Part shown: positions 1-5,014 of the stretch, one piece after another | Position numbering within the stretch: position 1 is the stretch's first letter | Layout of the letters: every line of letters starts with the position of its first letter | Source of the DNA: Thermoplasmata archaeon | GTDB lineage: Archaea; Thermoplasmatota; Thermoplasmata; JAGHBH01 | DNA length: 5,014 nt | Direction: 5' to 3' | Assembly (NCBI GenBank): GCA_030673205.1 | Contig: DAOVJP010000136.1 | Coordinates: 1 to 5,014 of the forward strand | Notes under the pieces: generated by a model | Seen by the model: the letters and a program-made list of their open reading frames with translations, nothing else | Told to the model about the DNA's origin: nothing | Database searches by the model: none | Made by a program: the position numbers and the translations under genes

Positions 1-455
1 ATGGTCGGGCTTATCACAGCGTTGGCACCATATATCACAGGAGCGACCGAGCTCGTCCCGTCGTCCCCATACTCCGTGCCTCCCGATATTATCGTGAAGG
101 CATAAGATGTCACCAGGGTCAGGGGGGTGTCCCCTGTGTCCGCGGGAATATCGTTCCCAACGACCACATAATGGATCAAACTAGTATATGTTCCATCAGT
201 CCCACGCTCATCGTAGTGGTCCACTCCGTCTATGCTAACATATCCCGTTACCGGAGTGCTCCCGGAAGTTATCCAGGACACTGCGAACATGGTGGCGAAA
301 ATGTTGCTGACCACTATGTCATACGGCATGTTATCGTCTGGGCTTCCCGGAGGCAGGTTGACATGTGCCGAGGTCTCTTCCTCCACCGGGCTGAACACAA
401 ATAGACTGGCCCCTACCATAAGGCAGGCAATAGCAAAAGCTGTACCTTTCATCAT
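1..455 (-). CDS. Secreted FN3-like domain protein, N-terminal part (3' end beyond window)
   Basis: The frame runs from ATG at 453-455 to the left edge without a stop (151 codons plus two bases). The first residues (MMKGTAFAIACLMVGASLFV) form a short charged n-region and a hydrophobic core, followed by a polar stretch and a plausible signal peptidase site after TSA (residue 30). Residues from about 44 follow the pattern of a known FN3-like surface-protein module: PYDIVVSN, FAVSWITSG, GYVSIDG, a DERG motif, then LIHYVVV and YAFTIISGGTEYGDDG. This matches the family's VSN / SW-T / G-V / D-RG / THYV / Y-F-I-SGG-YDNGG signature. Start choice is supported by a GGTG site 6 nt upstream; a second ATG follows at once (450-452) and could also be used. 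Ile codons are mostly ATA (7 of 11), as in many archaea. It follows the giant gene after a 78-nt gap on the same strand and may be a second surface protein of the same locus. The full length, domain set and any anchor are not visible. Confidence 0.9.
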   Translation of the reverse strand, partial: MMKGTAFAIACLMVGASLFVFSPVEEETSAHVNLPPGSPDDNMPYDIVVSNIFATMFAVSWITSGSTPVTGYVSIDGVDHYDERGTDGTYTSLIHYVVVGNDIPADTGDTPLTLVTSYAFTIISGGTEYGDDGTSSVAPVIYGANAVISPT

Positions 456-460
456 TCTCT

Positions 461-468
461 ACACCTTC
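461..468 (-). promoter_or_regulatory. Shine-Dalgarno site of the secreted FN3 protein
   Basis: On the minus strand GAAGGTGT lies 5 to 6 nt before the first ATG (453-455). GGTG pairs with the CACC of the usual 16S rRNA 3' end (AUCACCUCC). Its spacing supports the first of the two adjacent ATGs as the start. Confidence 0.7.
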
Positions 469-495
469 GGATTGGTTATTGCTCCCACCACTATT

Positions 496-513
496 TGCAT
501 ACCCCTATATGCA
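496..513. repeat. Short inverted repeat upstream of the secreted FN3 gene
   Basis: TGCATA (496-501) and TATGCA (508-513) are perfect reverse complements separated by 6 bases. The element is centred about 50 bp upstream of the start codon and overlaps the TATA-like core. It could be an operator for a dimeric regulator that blocks TBP binding, but six-base arms in AT-rich DNA arise often by chance. Confidence 0.35.
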
Positions 514-533
514 CTTTATGGGTCTTATGGGAC

Positions 534-3500
534 CTACCATGATGTCTTCCACTCGTTGGGCGGGTCTGCGCTCACCTGGATGAAGTATCCTTTGTCGGCG
601 TCCATGTTAAAGTACGAGGTGAACGGTTCTTGGCTGGGCTCATACTTCACCCATCCGGTCGTGGTGTATTTGCGTATCATGATCACACTCACGGTCGGGT
701 TCTGGGCCTCTATCTCCAACGTAGCGTTCTTGCAGCCCTCCGGACCGAAACCGCCATCGGGGCGGATCAGGTTTGTGGTTGGACTTATGAGATTTTGACC
801 TGAGTCAAGTATTATAGTCTGTGGCGATTCGAACATGTAACTTGCATCGCGTAGGCCGTTGGGAGCCGCAACATCCAGCTGTATGAAGTAACCCTGCTTG
901 GCATATATGTTGAAGTAGGATGTGAACGGCTCCTGACTGGGCTCATATTGCACCCAACCGCCCTGGGTCCACTGTCGTATCATCAACACGTTCACTCCCG
1001 GGTTCTGTGTCTGTATAAGCAGCGTCACGTTCTTACAACCCTCGGGACCGAAACCAATATCTGGCCGGATGTAGTCGGTGGACAGGTCTAGGCCGATGAG
1101 ATTCATCCCCGCACCCATGACAAGCACGGACTTCGCCAACACAGTGGTGTTGAACACATCGCCAACCTTTCTGACGCCGATCTTATAGTAATACTTGACA
1201 TTATCACCCACACCAGTATCAATGAAGGTCTGCACACCAGGCAGGATGGGGCTTGCGTCACGCAGAACGGTAGGTGCCGGGAATGTGGGGTCTATATCCC
1301 TCATGAATATATAGCCCACCACGCCAGCCGTTATCGAATCGGTCCACGTCAACGTCACAATGGTACCATTCGTGCTCATGGTTGCCTTCACGTCCGTCGG
1401 GGGTTCCAGCACGCCACTGGCCAGTGTTATGGTGCCTATCCAGGCGTCATACTGGTCGGTTGCGAGGTGTCCGTCGCGCTCTGCACGGAACTTGTACTGG
1501 TAGTCGCCGTCGGGTACTCCTGTGGTGTCCCAGGTCCGATCATAGGTCGCGCCAAGGGGGTTGCTGCCGCTGCCATAGGATATGTCCTGCCATGCGTCGT
1601 GGAAGGTGGTCCATACCTGTATCTGGGTCGGGTCCAGATCGTTCAACTGTGTCCAGTCAGCACCCAGCACGAAACTGTCGCCAGGCGCTCCGGAGGCGTC
1701 CCGACCGCCATCCACATTACCACCGCTCAGAACAGGTTCGGAATAGACGGTTATCGGGCCATGCCATCCGGTGTCACCAGTGGCCTCTTCAGTGCCACAC
1801 CAGGCGCGGAAGATGTAGTTCGCGCTGTCATCTGCCAACAGTCCCAACGCCTGAGGAGTAGTGGTCAGGGCGAAGTCCCTGCCGGTGATCCAGTTGCCGG
1901 TTCCCTGGTCGCCCATGTCCATCCAGGTAAAGGGATCATCGATCGAGACCTGCACGAATTCGGCAGGAATTCCTGAGGGGTGACTGCAATGGATCAAGAA
2001 GGCGATAGGGTCATCCACCCAGCCGCTCCATGCTTCCCCTTGTTCTGTTCTCCCATCGGACAAGACATAGCCGTCTTGGTCGATTATGTCAACGATCCAG
2101 TACCCTGTTGGGCTGTTCTCGGGGTCGCTGATGGAGTTAGATGAGGTGTTCATGTCCCACGCGGTTACGTAGTACCAGATTTGTCCGGTCACACTCTGTG
2201 CGGGTATGTTCGCTGTGTACTGGTCGGGGTTGGACATGTTGCCGCTCTTATGCATCAGGATCTCATGTACGTCGCTAGGCCAGTTCTCACCGGCGTTGAT
2301 GTAGTTCAGCTTGACCTGTTGCAAGCCCGCGCCCGCGTCGGTGACCGTGGCGTTTATGGCTATGAGGTCGTCCGTGTATGCAGAGGTGTCCTCGGTGGTC
2401 ACGTCCGCGACCGGGGCGGTGCTCTCCCAGATGAACGGACCGCCCTGGATATGCAGATCGCCAGTGGGGTCGAAGGTGCCGTCGCCGGGAGCCTCTATCC
2501 GGAAGTTGTGTGGGCCTAGCCTGCCAGCGAAGTAGCCTGCGGGGAGTTCGTAATAATATACCACCCCGGCCCCAGGATCGCCGCCTGAGTTATTCATGGT
2601 GAACTTTGCCTCGTCCAACGTGCCTAGCTCCACCACCAGTTTGATGTCTCCCACCGGGAAGTCCTCGTCAAGGTCTGTCCAGGTCACGGTGTAGTTGTAT
2701 GCTCCGCTCTTCGGTCCCTCGCCGGGGGTCACGGTGGCGTTGCACAGCACCGGCGGTCCGGAATCTTTCAAGCCGCCCCAATCGACACAGCTCTCTATGA
2801 GCTGGTCGAAGTCCTCGTCGTTCACGCAGCTGGTGGCGGTGTACTCGTTGAACTGGAAGCCGCCCCAGATGGTCTTCCATGGCTGTCCCTCGGAACGGAT
2901 GGTGAGGCTGTAGGTATCGGTTTGATCCTGGAATGCAAAGCTCACTCCCTCTCCGGCCTGTGCGCGGAGATCGTCCTCATAGTTCCATGACTGGTCGTCC
3001 TTCACTAGAATCTTGGAGGCGGGAAGTCCGGTGTCGCTGCCGCCAACAGGGTCGGTGTTGTCGGGGGAAGTGTGGACAATGGATAAGCCATCCGCGGCAT
3101 CCTGCGTGGTCGCGCCCCAGTCGATCATCATGTAATCGGTCATGAGTGTCGTGGGTGTAGTACCACCATCTTGTTCGATGATGTATGGCCACTCAGGGTT
3201 AGAGTAAACGAAGCCGCCACCGTCGTCCAGGTACTGCATGAGATCATCATCCCACAGGAACGCTCCGCTGTTGACCGGGTCATCCGGTGGAAGTCTCATT
3301 CCGGTGTAGAGCACCATGTCGTATGGTGCCATATCGGCATAGGTCGGCAACTGCTCGATGGTGTACGATCCACTGGACAGATAACCGATATAGAACACGC
3401 CATAGCTTCCGCCCACGGCTTTGACTGCGCTCTTGTACATGTTGTTCCACATGTAATCGCCGCTGCCATCGGAGCGGTTCTCGTCCGCCATGAATATCAA

Positions 3501-5014
3501 GAGGCATGAACTGACACAACACACAAGGCCAAGCGCGAAGTCATTTCTCAGATCCTGGTGGTTGTTCACGGTCACAGATGCCTGGTCCTCCCCATAATCG
3601 GGAGGTCTCTTTGCACTTACGGCGAAGTCACCCGGGGGAACGATAAAGCTGTAGTATCCGTTTGTGTCGGTCCAGGAGGTCTGGGTGGAGCCGAAGCTCG
3701 TGCTCCTCCACTCGGGGGATGTGAGATCGATGTTCACCATGGCTCCTGCGATGGGGTTGCCAGTGATATAGTTGATCACTATCCCATAGATGGTGCCGCT
3801 CGTGTCGTTCAGCGTGAAGTTAACGACAGCAGCCTCTCCCCAGTTGACAATGGGTGTGACAACGGAGGAGTTCTCGTAGCCGTAGGGCTCCTCCACCTCG
3901 TACTCCTCGCCGAACATTCCGGTGCATATGGAGATCTCCATCCCGTTCGCCTCGGCCACCAGGTTGTAGGACAGGCCGGGTCTGATGCCTGGGAGGTGAA
4001 AGCCGCCATCTAAGCCTGTGCTAGCGTTGCGCAGACATGTCCAGTCCCTGGGACTGTGGGGCTTGTCGTATCCCTGCTCCCATATGTAGACCCTGGCGCC
4101 CTGTATAGGCTGTCCGGTGCTTGCGTCTGTGACCTGTCCGATGATGGAAGCGCTCTGCAGGGTGTAGTTGTGCCACTGGGAGGCTCCCTGGGTCGGGGTC
4201 ACTCCGGTCTCGATCTCCTCCTGGAAACCACTGTAATTGTAGTTGGCCGTCATGTTCTTTATCTCCAGGCTGTAAGCGGTTATGGTCCATGGGCCGTCGG
4301 CTATGGGCAGGTTCTCGATGTGATAGTATCCGTCGCTGGCGGTGAGCACCTCGAAGGTGTATGTGGTCCCCTCGAACTTCACCCTCAACGGATAAACGGT
4401 CATGTAGCCGAACGCCGGGTCAAGTATGTCAACGTATCCCTCCAGGTGGCCCGCTGCATCATCCAGGGCAAAGTCCAGGCCGGTGAGGCCGGCGCCGGTG
4501 GTGACGATCACCGCGCCTTGGCATCCGCCCTGGATGTACCATGGGTCGTTGTCAACATAGCCAGTCTTGGCGCAGACGAGGCCATAGGTGCCGCCGGTGA
4601 TGTTCATCTGGTAGTTGCCAGCGGCGTCGGTCTTGGCTCCTCCCAACAACACGCTCCTATCGCCCACGGCATAGGCGTTGATGCTGGCGTTCATCATGGG
4701 ATTCGCTCCATCGGTGACATGGCCGCTCACATAGGTGCCGCCCAGCCTGACGGTGTCGTTGAGCCACCAGGGCAAGAGTCTCTGGTTCATGATGGGTATG
4801 GTCCATGACTCGTAGTAATCTCCTCCGCCCTCGTCGGCGTACCAGAGGTGCTGATCCACGCCAGTTACTCCGCTGAGGTCCGTGCCGCCAGGGGCGAACA
4901 GTATCTTGTCGCCGCCGCTGGTTATCGTGGCGGCCAGATAGTCGTTGGATATGTCATCTTCGCCGTTGTTGTCAGTGGTCCACTCCAGCTCTCCCGTTGC
5001 GCCGTTGAGCAGGA
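534..5014 (-). CDS. Giant multidomain secreted/cell-surface protein, C-terminal part (5' end beyond window)
   Basis: The frame is open from the right edge to a TAG stop at 534-536, giving at least 1492 codons. The GTG at 4857-4859 is an internal valine, because 51 more codons read through to the edge without a stop; residues here are numbered from it. Domains in order, judged by eye: an unassigned segment up to about 40; four carboxypeptidase-regulatory-like beta-sandwiches (about 42-133, 138-235, 237-352, 354-444); a Cys-rich junction (443-457); a GATase-like Rossmann domain (about 452-695); Ig/PKD-like modules (about 701-815, 816-925, 928-1040, 1041-1148); an FN3 domain (about 1150-1250); and a duplicated C-terminal domain (1252-1354 and 1355-1441). 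There are 21 N-X-S/T sequons, which fits an extracytoplasmic archaeal glycoprotein. No C-terminal membrane helix or PGF-CTERM-like tail is seen. The specific function is unknown. Adhesion, envelope structure or an accessory part of an extracellular enzyme are possible; any catalytic module and the signal peptide would lie outside the window. Confidence 0.93.
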   Translation of the reverse strand, partial: LLNGATGELEWTTDNNGEDDISNDYLAATITSGGDKILFAPGGTDLSGVTGVDQHLWYADEGGGDYYESWTIPIMNQRLLPWWLNDTVRLGGTYVSGHVTDGANPMMNASINAYAVGDRSVLLGGAKTDAAGNYQMNITGGTYGLVCAKTGYVDNDPWYIQGGCQGAVIVTTGAGLTGLDFALDDAAGHLEGYVDILDPAFGYMTVYPLRVKFEGTTYTFEVLTASDGYYHIENLPIADGPWTITAYSLEIKNMTANYNYSGFQEEIETGVTPTQGASQWHNYTLQSASIIGQVTDASTGQPIQGARVYIWEQGYDKPHSPRDWTCLRNASTGLDGGFHLPGIRPGLSYNLVAEANGMEISICTGMFGEEYEVEEPYGYENSSVVTPIVNWGEAAVVNFTLNDTSGTIYGIVINYITGNPIAGAMVNIDLTSPEWRSTSFGSTQTSWTDTNGYYSFIVPPGDFAVSAKRPPDYGEDQASVTVNNHQDLRNDFALGLVCCVSSCLLIFMADENRSDGSGDYMWNNMYKSAVKAVGGSYGVFYIGYLSSGSYTIEQLPTYADMAPYDMVLYTGMRLPPDDPVNSGAFLWDDDLMQYLDDGGGFVYSNPEWPYIIEQDGGTTPTTLMTDYMMIDWGATTQDAADGLSIVHTSPDNTDPVGGSDTGLPASKILVKDDQSWNYEDDLRAQAGEGVSFAFQDQTDTYSLTIRSEGQPWKTIWGGFQFNEYTATSCVNDEDFDQLIESCVDWGGLKDSGPPVLCNATVTPGEGPKSGAYNYTVTWTDLDEDFPVGDIKLVVELGTLDEAKFTMNNSGGDPGAGVVYYYELPAGYFAGRLGPHNFRIEAPGDGTFDPTGDLHIQGGPFIWESTAPVADVTTEDTSAYTDDLIAINATVTDAGAGLQQVKLNYINAGENWPSDVHEILMHKSGNMSNPDQYTANIPAQSVTGQIWYYVTAWDMNTSSNSISDPENSPTGYWIVDIIDQDGYVLSDGRTEQGEAWSGWVDDPIAFLIHCSHPSGIPAEFVQVSIDDPFTWMDMGDQGTGNWITGRDFALTTTPQALGLLADDSANYIFRAWCGTEEATGDTGWHGPITVYSEPVLSGGNVDGGRDASGAPGDSFVLGADWTQLNDLDPTQIQVWTTFHDAWQDISYGSGSNPLGATYDRTWDTTGVPDGDYQYKFRAERDGHLATDQYDAWIGTITLASGVLEPPTDVKATMSTNGTIVTLTWTDSITAGVVGYIFMRDIDPTFPAPTVLRDASPILPGVQTFIDTGVGDNVKYYYKIGVRKVGDVFNTTVLAKSVLVMGAGMNLIGLDLSTDYIRPDIGFGPEGCKNVTLLIQTQNPGVNVLMIRQWTQGGWVQYEPSQEPFTSYFNIYAKQGYFIQLDVAAPNGLRDASYMFESPQTIILDSGQNLISPTTNLIRPDGGFGPEGCKNATLEIEAQNPTVSVIMIRKYTTTGWVKYEPSQEPFTSYFNMDADKGYFIQVSADPPNEWKTSW
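537..1106 (-). repeat. Tandem duplicated C-terminal domain (two copies, coding)
   Basis: Copy 1 is encoded at 798-1106 (103 codons) and copy 2 at 537-797 (87 codons, ending at the stop). The copies align from IRPD-GFGPEGCKN through GWV-YEPSQEPFTSYFN to GYFIQ and PN; in my hand alignment 49 of 71 residues are identical with no gap. The DNA repeats in the same register with a 303-bp period (for example gggttctg at 697 and 1000). Each copy opens with NLI and closes with GYFIQ. This resembles the general GWNLIS...GKGYFI layout of C-terminal beta domains in archaeal secreted proteins, but I cannot assign a named family. The motif EPSQEPFTSYFN, one cysteine (PEGC) and one sequon (NVT or NAT) are kept in both. 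Confidence 0.9.
1110..1412 (-). other. Fibronectin type III domain within the giant protein
   Basis: Residues about 1150-1250 carry the classic FN3 signature: LEPPTDVKAT at the start, a strand VTLTWTDS with the core tryptophan, VVGYIFMRD for the C strand, then an FIDTGVGDNVKYYYKIGVRKVG segment that holds the Y-Y-I-V pattern of the F strand. It separates the Ig-like modules from the duplicated C-terminal domain. FN3 domains are non-catalytic spacers or binding modules. Confidence 0.82.
1416..2759 (-). other. Row of about four Ig/PKD-like beta-sandwich modules within the giant protein
   Basis: The first module (residues about 701-815) starts PPVLCNATVTPGEGP and contains YNYTVTWTDLDEDFP, matching the archaeal surface-protein pattern PVLSN--VTP--G-YTYTVTYTD-DGD. 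The second (about 816-925) has the bacterial-Ig-like pattern VADVTTEDTSAYTDDLIAINATVTDAGAGLQQVKLNY (shown here as its start and core) and ends in IWYYVTAWDMN. The third and fourth (about 928-1040 and 1041-1148) are weaker; each has alternating strands and ends in a strand plus aromatic residues (YIFRAWCGTEE; YQYKFRAERDG). Module borders inside 928-1148 are a guess. Confidence 0.65.
2775..3506 (-). other. GATase-like (flavodoxin-fold) domain within the giant protein
   Basis: Residues about 452-695 depart from the beta-sandwich style of the rest. The pattern is a hydrophobic strand plus acidic residues (CLLIFMADENRSDG), a helix with a YKSAVKAVGG stretch, a strand (YGVFYIGY), LPTYADMAPYDMVLYTG, a helix QYLDDGGGFVYSN, then a DYMMIDWG segment and a late FQFNEYTA...FDQLIESCVDWG end. 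This is the layout of the class I glutamine-amidotransferase-like domains seen as accessory modules in secreted archaeal and bacterial proteins (the usual form being LLVDDD...ALKAAG...YDVVIW-TG...L-YLD-GG-L--S). The expected nucleophile elbow after the GGG reads VYSNPEW, with no G-x-C-x-G, so it is probably a non-catalytic binding or structural domain. The assignment is from pattern only. Confidence 0.72.
3528..4736 (-). repeat. Four successive carboxypeptidase-regulatory-like beta-sandwich modules (coding)
   Basis: Four divergent protein-level repeats share the layout of the CarboxypepD_reg-like family: an opening G-V strand (VSGHVTDG, LEGYVDIL, IIGQVTDASTGQPIQGARV, IYGIVINYITGNPIAGAMV), a middle TD-GNY / SDGYYH / LDGGFH / TDTNGYYSF turn, a PPG-like or LPIADGP turn before a strand, and a closing hydrophobic strand ending in F-L (LDFALDD, NYTLQ, VNFTLND, NDFALG). 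Modules 3 and 4 match the family best; module 2 is the most divergent. Such domains are stable non-catalytic beta-sandwiches often found in rows in extracellular proteins. Boundaries are approximate. Confidence 0.82.

Larger units (their letters stand above)
456..533 (-). promoter_or_regulatory. Intergenic region with candidate archaeal TATA element
   Basis: This 78-bp gap separates the giant gene's stop from the start of the secreted FN3 protein. On the minus strand a GTGCATATAGGGG stretch (about 503-515) gives a TATA-like core roughly 50 nt upstream of the ATG. Transcription would then begin near 480-485 with a short leader. A CCCATAA pair spaced 9 nt apart (516-522 and 525-531) lies just upstream. 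No T-rich archaeal terminator is seen after the giant gene, so read-through from it is also possible. The TATA call is weak, since any AT-rich gap gives such matches. Confidence 0.35.

Noticed and set aside
423..434. Lipoprotein lipobox around Cys11 (AIAC) in the small secreted protein
   Set aside because: The Cys is only 11 residues in, inside the hydrophobic core, and the -3 residue is Ala; the hydrophobic stretch continues well past it, so an ordinary signal peptidase site near residue 30 fits better.
516..533. Transcription terminator after the giant gene
   Set aside because: No poly-T tract on the minus strand and no stable hairpin is visible just downstream of the stop.
232..798. A 188-codon plus-strand open frame across the intergenic gap
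   Set aside because: It overlaps antisense the signal peptide gene, the gap and the C-terminal repeat of the giant gene, each of which has strong independent support on the minus strand; its product shows no coherent fold pattern.
1382..1976. Two overlapping plus-strand frames (1382-1861, 1467-1976)
   Set aside because: Arg/Cys/His-rich or low-information translations antisense to the Ig-like modules; they are shadows of the giant gene.
4056..4808. A 250-codon plus-strand open frame
   Set aside because: It lies fully antisense to the carboxypeptidase-regulatory-like array, has no recognisable domain, and its translation is the Gly/Val-rich kind expected opposite a coding strand with strong codon bias.
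4857..4859. GTG as the start codon of the giant gene
   Set aside because: The frame stays open for 51 further codons to the window edge, no Shine-Dalgarno site or signal peptide follows this GTG, and the upstream translation (for example GELEWTTDNNGEDD) has the same character as the rest.

Overview
This window appears to come from an archaeon, most plausibly a Thermoplasmatota-like or other euryarchaeal lineage. That placement is inferred from sequence style, not from a marker gene. The support is an AUA-rich isoleucine usage (7 of 11 Ile codons in the small gene) at moderate GC, a GGTG-type Shine-Dalgarno site, an AT-rich TATA-like element, many N-X-S/T sequons, and very large secreted proteins built from beta-sandwich modules.

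Both genes lie on the minus strand and both are cut by the window. From right to left, positions 5014 to 534 hold the 3' part of a giant gene whose start lies beyond the right edge (at least 1492 codons visible). Its product is a mosaic extracellular protein. In order it has an unassigned segment, four carboxypeptidase-regulatory-like beta-sandwiches, a cysteine-rich hydrophobic junction, a class I glutamine-amidotransferase-like (GATase-like) flavodoxin-fold domain without an obvious nucleophile, about four Ig/FN3-like domains, a clear fibronectin type III domain, and two tandem copies of a roughly 100-residue C-terminal domain.

A short intergenic region (456 to 533) carries a small inverted repeat overlapping a TATA-like element, then a ribosome-binding site. 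It leads into a second gene (455 to 1, running off the left edge). That gene starts with a signal peptide and an FN3-like domain of the type common in archaeal and bacterial surface proteins.

Together the window looks like a locus of secreted or cell-surface modular proteins, possibly for adhesion, cell-envelope structure or extracellular polymer handling. No catalytic domain is visible; any enzyme module in the giant protein would have to lie in its missing N-terminal part. I see no RNA gene, mobile element, CRISPR array or defence system. The plus-strand open frames are antisense shadows of the two real genes.
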